Shown one piece after another: positions 35,418 through 46,577 of a DNA stretch of 64,000 nt. Where the stretch lies: positions 1 through 64,000 of the forward strand of contig JBOFJK010000006.1 of assembly GCA_051656785.1 (NCBI GenBank), read 5' to 3'. The DNA is from UBA710 sp051656785. GTDB lineage: Bacteria > Bacillota_I > Bacilli_A > Mycoplasmatales > Metamycoplasmataceae. A program made the position numbers and the translations under genes. Numbering within the stretch: position 1 is the first letter of the stretch; every line of letters begins with the position of its first letter. The notes below the pieces were generated by a model, which searched no databases, was not told the DNA's origin, and saw nothing but the letters and a program-made list of their open reading frames with translations.

Positions 35418-36773
35418 TTAAGTAATTGATTCAATTTTTTGTCTTAACTTTTTAAGTGCTGATTTTATTGAATCATTCATTTTCATTTGGCTATCAATTT
35501 TTTCAATAGCAGTAAGAACTGTTGAATGATCTCTATTTTTAAAAAATACTCCAATTTCCTTATAAGTAACATCTAAGATATCTCTTATTAATCACATAGC
35601 AATATGCCTTCCCAATACAATATCTTTTCTTCTACTTTTATTTTGTAAATCTGTTCTTGATAAACCATAATACTTAGCAACTACATCAACAATTCTTTCT
35701 TTAGTTATATTTTCTTTTTGCTGTTTCAGAGAAGAAAATATTTTTCCAATTACTTGTTGTGTATATTTGATATTCCCAATTTCTTCATCATGAAATTTAA
35801 CTCGGTTTATTGCACCTTCTAAATTTCTAATTGAATTAGAGTGATTTTTAACAATGAATTTAAGGGCTTCATCTTCTCAGTTAGAAGGATCAATATTTTC
35901 CTTCAGTAATTTAACTTTCAATATTTTCATTAAATCCTCATAAGAAGGATTTTTAATTTCTATTGTTAATCCACCTTGGAATCTAGTAATAAACCTTTCT
36001 TCAAATCCGCCAAGAAGTTCAGGTTTTTTGTCAGAAGTAATAATAATTTGTTTATTTTCATTAATGTGATGATTAATAATATTAAAAAGAACAGCTAGAG
36101 TTGAATTTTTCCCTGCATACATTTGAATATCATCAAAAATAAGGACATCAAAATCTTTGTAAATATCAGTAATTTTATTAATTTTTTCTTGATTGCTATC
36201 CATTAAAAATGGAACTAATTTTTTAGTGAATAAATCTGCAGCAATATAGCAAACTTTTTTATTCTTATTAATTAATTCATTCCCAATAGCATTCATAAGA
36301 TGTGTTTTCCCTAATCCTGAAGCTGAATAAATAAATAATGGAGAAAAAATAACCTTATCACTTTCAATAATTTTTTTAGCACCTTTAATAGCTTCATAAT
36401 TAAAATCAGCATCAATATAATTGTCAAATGTTAAATCAATTTTTATCTTTGATTTTTTTAATAAATCATTTTTAGCACCTTTTGAATCTATTGATAAAAG
36501 GTTTTGATAACTATTTTTGTCAATATATACAATTTTTGCAGCATTAGTGAATATTTTCTCATTAATTGCTTTAATTATATGAGGATATTTAGATTTTATA
36601 TAGTTTAGTCCTTCTTTTGTTGCAAAAACAACATGGAACAAATTTGGATTTGTAGCATGGATTTTAATCCCGGCAGCGAAATTTGAAAAAGTTACATGAT
36701 CATCTAAAGCTTTCTCAAATTCTAGGAGGAAATTCTTTGTATATAACTGATTAGTATTAGTGTTCATATCCAT
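35418..36773 (-). CDS. dnaA: Chromosomal replication initiator DnaA
   Basis: DnaA binds origin boxes and melts oriC. The 451-residue protein has the AAA+ core with Walker A ASGLGKTHLM (about 151-160), Walker B VLIFDDIQ, the arginine-finger region RFITRFQGGL, and the C-terminal DNA-binding domain with the signature GRHIAMWLIRD and NRDHSTVLTAIEKI. Two TGA codons are Trp. Either of two close ATGs (36771-36773 or 36765-36767) could start it. It diverges from rpmH, as in many bacteria, but dnaN does not follow: the gene beyond its 3' end is the mutase/MprF fusion, convergent and 3 bp away. Confidence 0.97.
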
Positions 36774-36955
36774 ATTTATAAATATTAAACTAAATTTATA
36801 ATCACTTATTAAAATAAGTGCTAAAAATAGGGAAAATTTATATATTAATTGATAAATTATTTATTTTTGTTATACTTTATTTATAAATTGTTATATTTTA
36901 GTATTAAAAATAATTTTATTAAGCAATAATTAAATTACAGAATTAGGGGAATATC
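36774..36955. other. dnaA-rpmH intergenic region, possible origin part
   Basis: This 182-bp AT-rich gap separates divergent dnaA and rpmH. An 8-bp inverted repeat, CACTTATT/AATAAGTG with a 2-nt centre, lies at 36803-36820. A TGT-TATACT extended -10 (36868-36876) probably drives rpmH. I find no TTATCCACA-type DnaA box on either strand, only weak AT-rich look-alikes, so oriC cannot be claimed from this gap. Confidence 0.5.
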
Positions 36956-37099
36956 ATGAAAAGAACTTATCAACCAAATAAAAGAAAACATGCAAAAACA
37001 CATGGTTTCAAAGCGAGAATGTCAACTCCAGGCGGAAGAAAAATCTTATCAGCCAGAAGAGCTAAAGGGAGATCTAAGTTAACTGTTTCTGATAAATAA
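36956..37099 (+). CDS. rpmH: 50S ribosomal protein L34
   Basis: The 47-residue basic protein reads MKRTYQPNKRKHAKTHGFKA and ends in SARRAKGRSKLTVSDK, matching L34 over its full length. It is part of the large ribosomal subunit. The ATG follows TTAGGGGAAT. Its stop overlaps the rnpA start (TAATG), the classic rpmH-rnpA-yidC order. Confidence 0.98.
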   Translation: MKRTYQPNKRKHAKTHGFKARMSTPGGRKILSARRAKGRSKLTVSDK

Positions 37100-37422
37100 T
37101 GAAAAAACAAGAAATTGTTAAAAAGACACTAGAATTTCAAAATATTATCAGAAACAAAAAACAATTTGTCTCAAGTGAATTGATTTTATATTATATTGAA
37201 AGTAATTCATTCCAGATTGGAATATCAATTCCCAAAAAATTTGTCAATGCTGTTGGAAGAAATTACTTAAGAAGACAAATAAGAGCTATAGTATCGAATA
37301 TTGATTATCAAAACATCAAATATAAAATAATTTTAATAATAAGAAAAGATTATATGAAATTAACTTATATTGAAAAAGAAAAAGCAATAAAAAATTTTAT
37401 AGAAAGGTTAGCAAAAAGGTAA
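37099..37422 (+). CDS. rnpA: Ribonuclease P protein component
   Basis: RnpA binds the RNase P RNA and helps cut the 5' leader from pre-tRNAs. The 107-residue basic protein has the family RNR-type motif in GRNYLRRQIRAIV and an N-terminal FQNIIRNKKQFVSSELILYY. It overlaps rpmH by one base and is followed by yidC after 4 bp. Confidence 0.95.
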   Translation: MKKQEIVKKTLEFQNIIRNKKQFVSSELILYYIESNSFQIGISIPKKFVNAVGRNYLRRQIRAIVSNIDYQNIKYKIILIIRKDYMKLTYIEKEKAIKNFIERLAKR

Positions 37423-37426
37423 ATTA

Positions 37427-39655
37427 ATGAGCAAACAAATTAAAAGATCAGATAAATACGATTTTTTCAAAGGTGCCTTGGGCGACAAAAATATCAAAAA
37501 AACACCTAAAGAAAAATTTAAACTTGGTTTTAAATGAGTAAAAATTGCTTTTTACATGTTTCTTTTAAGTCTTTCATTAACTGGTTGCATCCAATCAATT
37601 GCAATCCAGTCATCATCAATAACAGGTAGTGGTATTGAATTTTATCGTAACCGTAATGATATTTCACCTTTTGTTAAAACTTACAAAATTGTTGATGATC
37701 TTGATAGGCCATTATTAGACAAATATGGTAATAATATTCGTGATGAAAATGGTAATTTACTTTATCAACAAATGTTAGTCGAAGATATCAAGCAAAATTA
37801 CTTAGTGACTAATGAAAATGAAACAATTACAAGTTTAAGAAATCAAATAAGTACACAAATAGGTAAAGATAACTTATATGGTAACTATGATAATCATTCT
37901 TCTTCAATGAGGATTATCAAAAAAGATGCTAATGATGAGTTTAAACTTATTGGAAGCACCTTAGACATTAATTCCACTTCTGAAAATGGCCAATTAATTC
38001 GCGGTACTGGAACTGAAAACAATATTGTGTTCCTAAATTCAGATATTTTAGAAACATTAAATGAATCTCCAACACTAACTTATAATTATGCTAATAATCT
38101 ATTAGAAATACCGATTTTCATTCAAAAATTACCTGATGAAAAACCTGTCGATAAGAAAGAATTAGAAACATGAGAATTCGCTAGATCGGGCGGAAGATTC
38201 CAAGCATTCAGAGTTGGTGCAACCGAACCAGTTAAAATTAATGATAAAGGTCAATATTTAAAGATTGATGGTAAAACGCCTCTTGATCCCAATAAAGAGA
38301 GTGATAGATTAGAAATTAATAGTTTTGTATATTCATTTGAATTTGAAAAGATCATGTTAGAGGTTGATTTACGAACAGCCTTTGCATCAGAAAAGTTTTC
38401 AAGAGATCACTTACAATCATTAGTTAATGTTGTAATGCAATTTAATCAATTAAATTCAATTGATAACTTACCTTTTAATAAAAATTTAGATGAAGAATAT
38501 AATTTACTTTCAGTACCTGAAAGAAGGTTGAGAAGTTTAAATGAATTGGAATCTGGTAAATTTATTCCTAACCCTCCAGTAACTGAATCAACCTTATTAA
38601 GTTCAAATTCTTCATTTATTAATAACCTTGAAGTAAGTAATGAAAAGTATACAAATGAAATTAGAATGGCAATATTGGCTTACCAACAAAATGTACTTGC
38701 TTTATTAGGACAATCAGGTTATTCAATTCCAAGATTAAATTTTACTGGAGATAATCCTGATCCATGACCAGCCCCCGGGATAGTTCCATTTAAGTTAGCA
38801 TTTGGTGTAGATAATAAAGAAGCATTCAAATTCATAGCTGGTGGTTCTATAATTAGTCAAAAACCGATTGTATCTTGATCTGATGCTTGAGGGCTTGGAC
38901 CCTTTTATGGATTCATTGTATTTCCAATATCATTTTTAGTAAATTCATTGGTTGTATCACTTCCAGCACAATTAGATGGAGGAGTTGCCTTACTATCTAT
39001 TATAATATCTGTTATATTAGCTAGAATGTTAACCTTGCTTTTAACTTACAAATCAGTATTTGCTCAAACTAAGCAGCAAGAACTTGCTCCTAAAAAAGCA
39101 AAGATTGATGCTAAATATGCCGCCTATAAAGGTAACAAGCAAATGGAACAAAAGAAAAGACAGGAAACAGCTGAACTTTATAAAAAGAATAATATAAATA
39201 TGCTTACTCCAATTTTATCTACACTTGTATCTATGCCTATATTCCTTGCTATGTGGAGAATAATTCAAGGTATTCCATTCATTAAGTCAACATCACTTTG
39301 AGGAATTAACTTCTCTCAAACATCCTGACGGGAGTTATTAGAAGGAGAATGGCAATACTTAATTCTAATAGTGCTTGCTGTTATTGTACAAGCTGGATCA
39401 CAATTCTTACCTAGATACTTAAATAAGAAAAGAATGAATGAGCGTTCCAACATTGCTGAAAAAGAAGCAATGAAGAAAGCGAACAAGACTCAAAATATAA
39501 TCATGGGTATCTTTGTATTTATGGCAGTTATCTTTGAGGCTGGGGTTCAGATTTATTGAATAGTTGGAGGTATTTGAACAATGCTTCAAACTCTATCAAT
39601 ACATCACATCCAAAAATCTAAAATATTCCGTGAAAAACTAATAAAATATGTTTAA
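37427..39655 (+). CDS. yidC: Membrane protein insertase YidC
   Basis: YidC inserts membrane proteins, with or after SecYEG. The 742-residue protein is long because, as in other mycoplasmas, a large extracytoplasmic domain (about residues 55-480) lies between the first helix (AFYMFLLSLSLTGC) and the conserved five-helix core. The core starts GPFYGFIVFPISFLVN, keeps a basic cytoplasmic loop (KKAKIDAKYAAYKGNKQMEQ) with the family sequence IFLAMWRIIQ after it, and ends KSKIFREKLIKYV. Many TGA Trp. Strong terminator follows. Confidence 0.93.
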
Positions 39656-39660
39656 ATTAA

Positions 39661-39695
39661 ATCAACATTTATGAAAATTAAATGTTGATTTTTTA
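39661..39695 (+). terminator. Rho-independent terminator
   Basis: ATCAACATTTA and TAAATGTTGAT form a perfect 11-bp stem around TGAAAAT, followed by six T. It ends the rpmH-rnpA-yidC operon. Confidence 0.95.
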
Positions 39696-39746
39696 TACTC
39701 TAATATTTATATTAATTAGAAAAATTTATAATATAATTCTAACTAA

Positions 39747-41411
39747 ATGAAAATTAATAAGAACTTTATAAAAACCAATAAGGAAATTAAAACTAATTAT
39801 AAAGAATCTTGATTACTATTTTGAGAGTATTACAAAAAGAATAAAAAATGAACAATCTCATTAGCAATTCTATCAATTCTTACATCGCTTACAACAATTA
39901 GCTTACCTTTCTTAAGTGAATTAATTAATTTAAATGCTGTTGATAGTGATTGGAATCATTTACTTACTATTATTTCATTTCTATCCCTTATAACTGTAAT
40001 TAGAATAATTATTTTTTTTATTTCCAATTATATGGCTGGTATTTTTAGTATCAAAATTGAAACACAAATAAGGGAAGAAATGATGGATAAAATTCATCAC
40101 TTATCTATGGAGACATTTGACAATGCACCCATTGGAATTTTCTTTTCAAGATTCTTTAGTGATCTTCAAGATGTAAGAATATATGCAAGCAGATTAATCC
40201 AAGAATTAATAACAATTATTTGCTTAATAATTGGTGGTTTTGCATTTGTATTTTATGTTAACTGAATTGTTGGGTTAATTATTTTTACTGTTTATTTAAT
40301 AACATTAATTATCTATGTAATTTTCAAACAGAATTTAGTTTATCATCAACAATACAATAAAGCATTGACAACATTTATGAGTATTGGAATGGGTGAACAT
40401 GTGCAAATGGTTTCTGAAATAAAATCATTTAGTAATTCATTAACAACTATTGAAAAGTTCAACATCTTACAAAAGAATTATTATGATTCAACTAAAAAAT
40501 TTATTAAGAAATCAACATTATTTAATTGAACAGGCGTGACATCATCAATTTTAATTTCGGCAGTAATTTTAATATTAGGAGCTATCCTTTTACATGAAAA
40601 TAAAATTAATTCTTCTGAATTACTAGGATTAGTTGTAGCATCGAATATTTTAATTATTCCTATTGAAAAAACTGCATCCTTAGCAACTGATGCAATCCTA
40701 TTAAATGCTAATGTTGTGAGAATTAAAGAATTTCATGAATGAAAATTTGAAAATAAAGAAGGCATCATCCAAAAACCTTTTAAAGGTGGTATTGAATTTC
40801 AGAATGTTACTTTTTCTTATAAAACTAAAGAAAATAGTGTTCCAGTTTTTAACAACTTTAATTTATCAATTCCTAAAAATGTAAGAACACTTTTACATAG
40901 TGATGTTGTTAGTGGAATAACTACTATTTTTAAGCTAATAATGAGATATTATGAAGTTGATTCTGGTGAAATATTATTAGATGGAATTAACATTAAGGAA
41001 TATGATATTGATTACTTAAGAAAACATATTACTTATCAAGCATTTTCTCCAAAACTATTTTCATCCTCTTTGGAATTGGAGAGTTTATATCCAGATCCAA
41101 AAAGATATAATAGTATTATTCAATCTCTTGGTATTGAAGAATTAATCAAAAAAAAAGAAATGCTTGATAAAAATATCAATTCTCAAGGATTGCAAATCTC
41201 TGATAGCGAAAAACAAATGTTATCTATCGCAAGAGGACTTTACTTTGATACATCAGTTATTCTTTTTGACTTTCCAGAGTATTGTTTAAATAAAAATCAA
41301 TTAGCAGCCATTGATAGGACATTAAAAATATATGCTAAGGATAAAACAATCATTTTTAGTTCTCATAATCATAGTATTTATTTTCATATTGATAACTACA
41401 TAAAAATATAG
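39747..41411 (+). CDS. ABC exporter-like protein with degenerate ATPase
   Basis: The 554-residue protein has the shape of an ABC half-exporter: six helices over about residues 30-320 (ISLAILSILTSLTTISLPFL; LITIICLIIGGFAFVFYVNW) and a C-terminal ATPase-like domain beginning GIEFQNVTFSYKTKE. The ATP-site motifs are lost. The Walker A region reads LLHSDVVSGITTIFKL with no GxxGxGKS/T; the LSGGQ signature reads ISDSEKQ; Walker B reads VILFDFPEY without the catalytic Glu. The H-loop His (IFSSHNHS) and D-loop area remain. The frame is open throughout, so this is a maintained pseudo-ATPase, possibly half of a heterodimer. TATAAT at 39732-39737 lies 9 nt from the ATG with no Shine-Dalgarno. Confidence 0.85.
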
Positions 41412-41435
41412 TGTCAACAATGTATAATTTAAATT

Positions 41436-42419
41436 ATGAATATTAAGAATAGTAATAAAAAAAAAGATATTTATTTAAAGATGATTGTTGAATCTTTTAT
41501 TAAATATGGATTACCAATTGGTAGTGAAAATTTGATTAAACAAAATAATTTAACTGTTTCATCAGCTACTGTTAGAAATGCAATGGCAAACTTGGAAAAA
41601 GAAGGTTATATTGAAAAACACCATTCATCAAGTGGAAGAATCCCTTCGGTTAAAGGAATAAAATATTATGCTAATAATCTTACATCTTCTCCTGATAAAA
41701 TGCTTGAGTTAAAATTGAAAGATATTTTTTCAAGAAGATGAGTTTCTATAGATGAAACAATTGAACAAGCAGCGAGAGAAATTTCAGATCTTGTCGGATT
41801 AACATTTGTTACATCAAATATTACTGATAAAGAATTATTAAAATCTATTACTTTAACTGAAATTAATAATAACCAATCAATAATTGTTTTAATCACTTCA
41901 ACAGGTAGAGTGGAAAACAAAATATTTTCTTTAAATGAAAAAATTAAAGCTAATGATTTAAGAATTACTGTTAGACTTCTTCAAGAAAGACTTGTTGATG
42001 TCCCAATAAGTGAATTGAGCGAAAGAGTTGAATTGCTTTCGCAAATATTAAAAGAAAAAATTAAAAATGCTGAAGAATTAATAGTTGCTTTTGTTAGTGA
42101 AATATTTTATTTTGCTGCAAGTCATAATCGTAAAATTTATGGTAAATCTTTTATTATAGAATCCAATGATATTAAAAGACATGATCTTTCTAAATTAATT
42201 AATTTGATTGAAAATGAATCAATTTGAGATTCAATCGAAGGTAGAAGTAGTGAAGGTGAAAATTTAAAAATTGATATTGGTCCATATAATACATCAATGA
42301 TTTCTAAAAAGATAACCGTTGGTAATTCTTCAAAAGAAATGTCTATAATTGGGAGCCATAGAATGGATTACTCGAAAGCCAAAAATATTCTAAATATGAT
42401 CGAAAAGTTTTTAAAATAA
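41436..42419 (+). CDS. hrcA: Heat-inducible transcription repressor HrcA
   Basis: HrcA represses chaperone genes by binding CIRCE, and needs chaperone help to stay active. The 327-residue protein has the winged-helix N-terminus (IKYGLPIGSENLIKQNNL; SSATVRNAMANLEKEGYIEK; SSSGRIPSVKGIKYY) and the C-terminal regulatory domain with IIGSHRMDYSKAKNIL. One CIRCE-like site is seen, before dnaK. TATAAT at 41423-41428 is 7 nt from the ATG and there is no Shine-Dalgarno, so the mRNA is probably leaderless. Confidence 0.95.
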
Positions 42420-42493
42420 GGAATTTTATTATTAGTATTTTTTGTAAATTTTATAATAATCAATTTAAATATTTTTAATGTAAAATAGATTAT

Positions 42494-43441
42494 ATGAATA
42501 ATAAAAATAATCAAATTAAGAAAAATGGAATATTAACATTTAAATATAACATGTATGATAAAGATGGAAATTGAATGATGGGGAATGGTCCTATTTCAAT
42601 TTCAGTAGGAAATAATGATGCACTTCTCGGTCTTTCGGATGCATTGATTGGTTTAGATTACACAATTAAGAATCAGACAATTAATTTCAAATACTATCCT
42701 AATAAAAATGACCATTCATATCAAAATGTTGATTTAGATTTAGAAATTTATAGCTATAACAATCATCAAAATGCCGAAACAACAGAAAGGAAATATAATC
42801 AAAATTTTGATGATGAACAACCTAATCAAAAACAAAATCAGCATCATGAATCTGATTTTGATAGTTTAGATTCTAAAAAAATGAAAAATGTTAAAAAAGA
42901 AATCAAGGAATTACAAAAAGAAATTGAAAATTTATCAAAAAAAATAATTGATCTTAATGATAATGAAGTACTCCTTAATAAAAAAATTATAGATATATCA
43001 AAAGAAGCACAACATAAAATAGATGAGTTTAAAATTTCATATAAGCAAACATATGAAGAGAAATTAAAGGAAGCAAAGGATTTCCAACTACAAAGTTTTT
43101 TTGAAAAATTCTTAAGACCATTAAACAATCTCTATATGGCTGTGGAATATGGAGTGAATGGCAGCGATAATCAAGAAGTTGTTGGATATGTAAAAGGTTT
43201 TGAATTATTAGTTAATCAGATGTTTTCAGTTATTGATGGGTTTGGAATTACAATAATTGAACCACAAAAAGGTGATGATTTTAACCCTGAATACCACAAT
43301 ATAGTTGAACTTATTGAATCAAATGAATTAGAAAAAGATAAAATCCTTGAAATAAAAAATAGAGGTTATAAACTAAATGGAAGAGTTCTTATCCCAGCAA
43401 ATGTTTCTGTTTCAAGTAATAAGTCTCACCCAAAAAGCTAA
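42494..43441 (+). CDS. grpE: Nucleotide exchange factor GrpE with FKBP-like N-domain
   Basis: GrpE releases ADP from DnaK. The C-terminal 170 residues are standard GrpE: a long coiled coil (about 125-200), then FFEKFLRPLNNLYMAVEYG, GFELLVNQMFSVIDGFGI, GDDFNPEYHNIV and GYKLNGRVLIPANVSV. The extra N-terminal region (about residues 8-95) resembles an FKBP/SlyD-type isomerase fold: FKYNMYDKDGNWMMGNGPIS, ISVGNNDALLGLSDALIGLD, then strands. An Asn/Gln-rich linker joins them. Total length 315, against about 200 for ordinary GrpE. TAAAAT at 42481-42486 is 7 nt from the ATG with no Shine-Dalgarno. Confidence 0.9.
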
Positions 43442-43522
43442 AAATGATAATATTTTCCTAAAATTTAAAGAAAATCAACATTGTTACATTTTTTTTGATT
43501 AATTATCATATATATAAATATT

Positions 43523-43551
43523 AAAAAACCCAGTAAATATAAGGTTTTTAA
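43523..43551 (+). terminator. Probable terminator after grpE
   Basis: AAAAAACC and GGTTTTTA pair across an 11-nt loop and end in a T-run. It separates grpE from the dnaK promoter. Confidence 0.55.
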
Positions 43552-43565
43552 ACAAAATATAAAAA

Positions 43566-43592
43566 TTAGCAATATTTTTATTAGAGTGCTAA
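43566..43592 (+). promoter_or_regulatory. CIRCE operator (HrcA site), left arm degenerate
   Basis: The right arm is the exact consensus GAGTGCTAA (43584-43592). The left arm is TTAGCAATA instead of TTAGCACTC, with the standard 9-bp spacing. It lies just upstream of the TGT-TAAAAT extended -10 of dnaK (43598-43606), so bound HrcA would block that promoter. Confidence 0.88.
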
Positions 43593-43597
43593 TTTTA

Positions 43598-43606
43598 TGT
43601 TAAAAT
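43598..43606 (+). promoter_or_regulatory. dnaK: Extended -10 of dnaK
   Basis: TGT-TAAAAT, 6 bp after the CIRCE right arm. A leader of about 40 nt with AAAAGGAAG follows before the dnaK ATG. Confidence 0.65.
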
Positions 43607-43651
43607 GTATATGAATAAATTAAATAAAAATAGTGAAAAGGAAGTAAATTT

Positions 43652-45490
43652 ATGGCAAAAGAAAAAATTATAGGAATAGATTTAGGAACAACCAATTCAG
43701 TAGTAGCAATTGTTGAAGATGGAGTGCCTAAAGTTTTAGAAAACCCTAATGGTAAAAGAACAACACCTTCAGTAGTTGCTTTCAAAAATAATGAAACAAT
43801 TATTGGGGAGATAGCAAAAAGACAATTAGAAACCAATCCAGATGCAATTGCTTCCATTAAAAGATTAATGGGAACTAAAAAAACTGTTAAAGCTAATGGA
43901 AAAGATTACAAACCAGAAGAAATTTCGGCAATGATTCTTAGTTATTTAAAAGAATATGCAGAGAAAAAAATAGGTTCTAAAGTATCGAAGGCTGTTATTA
44001 CAGTTCCTGCATACTTTGATAATGCTCAACGTGAAGCTACAAAAACGGCTGGTAAAATTGCTGGTTTAGATGTATTAAGAATTATTAATGAACCTACAGC
44101 CGCAGCTCTTTCGTTTGGTCTTGACAAAACTGATAAAGATAAAAAAGTTCTTGTTTATGACTTAGGGGGTGGAACATTCGATGTTTCTGTTCTTGAATTA
44201 TCAGGTGGAACATTCGAAGTCCTTTCCACAAGTGGAGATAACCATTTAGGTGGAGATGATTGAGATCATGTTATTGTTGATTGATTATCTGAAAAAATTA
44301 AAAAAGAACATGATTTTGATGTAAATACAGATAAAATGGTTATTTCAAGACTAAAGGAAGAAGCTGAAAGAGCTAAAATTCAATTATCAGGTTCTGATAT
44401 TGCAAAAATAATGTTACCATTCTTAGCAATTACACCTAAAGGTCCATTGAATGTTGAACTTGAATTAACAAGAAGTGAATTTGAAAAAATGACATCTCAC
44501 TTAGTTGATAAAACTAGAAAACCTATTGCAGATGCATTAAAAGAAGCTAAATTATCATCATCAGATTTAGATGATGTTCTATTAGTAGGGGGTTCTACAA
44601 GAATACCTGCTATTCAAAAAATGGTTGAATTAACAACTGGTAAAAAACCAAATAATTCAATTAACCCTGATGAAGTAGTTGCTATTGGTGCTGCAATTCA
44701 AGGAGGAGTTTTAGCTGGTGATATTAATGATATTTTATTATTAGATGTCACTCCACTTTCATTGAGTATTGAAACAGAAGGTGGAATTGCAACTCCTTTA
44801 ATTAAAAGAAATACAACAATACCTGTAACGAAATCTCAAGTATTTTCAACAGCACAAGATAATCAGGAAGAAGTAACAATTTCAGTAGTTCAAGGTGAAA
44901 GACAATTTGCAAGAGATAATAAAAATTTAGGTCAATTTAATCTCTCAGGAATTGAACGTGCTCCAAGAGGAGTTCCTAAAATTGAAGTTTCATTCTCAAT
45001 TGATGCAAATGGAATTACAAAAGTAACTGCTAAAGATCAAAAAACTAATAAAGAACAAACAATTACAATTACAAACTCTTCAAGTTTATCTGAAGAAGAA
45101 ATTCAAAGAATGATTGATGATGCTGAAGCTAATAAAGAAAGTGATATGAAAAGAAAAGATGAACAATCTACAATCATTAAAGCCGAAACATTAGTTAATC
45201 AATTAGAAAAATCAATTGAAGAACAAAAAAATACAATGGAAGAATCTGCAAAAAAACAAATGCAAACAGAAATTGAATCAATTCAAAAATTAATTAATGA
45301 TAGAAATATTGAAGAATTAAAAATTAAAATTGAACAAATTGAAAAAATAGTTGAAACATTTGCAAATCAATCAGCACAAGTTACTCAAGAATCTGCTTCT
45401 AAAAATGAAGAAATTGACATTAACCCAAGTGCCAATACAGACCCTGAGTTAAATGATTCAAATGAAAAATCAACCAAAAAATCTAAATAA
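43652..45490 (+). CDS. dnaK: Hsp70 chaperone DnaK
   Basis: DnaK folds and protects proteins using ATP, with DnaJ and GrpE. The 612-residue protein shows IGIDLGTTNSVVA at the N-terminus, the ATPase signatures VYDLGGGTFDVSVLELSGG and VLLVGGSTRIPAIQKMV, the linker LLLDVTPLSLSIET, and the substrate-binding domain NTTIPVTKSQVFSTAQDNQ. The C-terminal lid is followed by an Asn/Ser/Glu-rich tail without EEVD. Two adjacent TGA Trp occur near residue 205. It is single, behind the CIRCE site; dnaJ is not next to it. Confidence 0.98.
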
Positions 45491-45512
45491 TTGTTTTGAA
45501 ACAATATACTTT

Positions 45513-45543
45513 AAAATCATAACTAATATTATGGTTTTTTGTT
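45513..45543 (+). terminator. Terminator after dnaK
   Basis: AAATCATAA and TTATGGTTT (one G-T pair) enclose a short loop and are followed by T residues. Confidence 0.6.
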
Positions 45544-45590
45544 TTTATTAATAAAAATATAATAAAAATGCTAAAATTAACAAATAAATT

Positions 45591-45869
45591 ATGGAAAAAA
45601 AAGATATAGATTTAGAAAAGAAATCTAAGTTTGTTACAATAACCTTAGAAGATGATTCAACTGTAGAAGCAGAAATAGTTTTTACTTTTGAAGAAAATGG
45701 TGATACATATATTTTATATGCAATAGGTGATACTGTTCATCCAGCTAAAATCACTGAAGATGATTCATTGATAATGATTGAAGATGATGAATGAGATATC
45801 ATTGAAAAAATATTTAATGAATTTATGAATGATGAAGAAAATGATATCTTTGAAGATGAAGAAGAATAA
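45591..45869 (+). CDS. DUF1292 family protein
   Basis: A 92-residue, very acidic protein. The core (FVTITLEDDSTVEAEIVFTF; DTYILYAI; ESxIMIEDDEWDIIE-like C-terminal part) fits DUF1292, a small Firmicutes/mollicute family of unknown function often near the greA or ruvX genes. A TGC-TAAAAT box lies at 45569-45577. The stop overlaps the next start (TAATG). Confidence 0.75.
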
Positions 45870-46558
45870 TGGAAGTTTCACAATTAACAAGAGACATTTT
45901 AATATATTCAGCAATTGGAGTTGTTGTAATAGCTTTAATAATAGTATCAATACTTTTCTATAAGGTTGTTAAAATAAAACAATCATTAAAGAAAAAAACA
46001 TTAGACATTTTAACTTCTGACTCAGTTGTTGAAGGTCATTTAAAAGTAATTCAAAGACCTGATTTTGGAGAACCTCTTTTTGAATTAAGAGATGCCATAA
46101 CCAATCCATTGGATGATGAGATAGTTGAATTTGTAATCAATACAATTATTAAAAACAATTTTAAAAATGTTTTAATGTTGAATAATAAAACACCATATGA
46201 AGTAATATCTATCTCAAATAAAACAGGTGCAGAGATTAATGTGCTTGGAAATGAATTTGATATAAATCAATACAATGACACAATTGCAAAATTTAATTTC
46301 GATCATAAGTTAAATATTTGAAACAAGATAAATAATGAAGAAAAATATGACATTATTTTACTTTTATCATCAACATCAAATTATTTACCTATATATGATA
46401 AATATATTGATAATCTAAAAGAAAAGGGAATGTTCTTGATTGCAAATACTAAAAAGAACAAATTATGACAGAAAGAATTAATAAATAAAATAAGCAAAAC
46501 CAATTTAAATTATGATATTCTTAATTGATATAAAGGTTTTATTTTAATTGTAAAATAA
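45869..46558 (+). CDS. Membrane-anchored methyltransferase-like protein
   Basis: The 229-residue protein has one N-terminal helix (DILIYSAIGVVVIALIIVSI) and a cytoplasmic domain with a Rossmann-like layout: FKNVLMLNNKTPYEVISISN at the motif I position, INVLGNEFDI, YDIILLLSS (motif II-like) and KGMFLIANTKKNK. It resembles the mycoplasma family annotated as a putative methyltransferase (BC85_0335 type). The SAM-binding Gly motif is not preserved, so activity is uncertain. It overlaps the DUF1292 gene by one base and is followed by greA after 19 bp. Confidence 0.65.
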
Positions 46559-46577
46559 TAAAATTAAGGAACGAAAT

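Noticed and set aside
36774..36955. Calling oriC in the dnaA-rpmH gap
   Set aside because: No convincing DnaA box was found on either strand; only the general position favours it.
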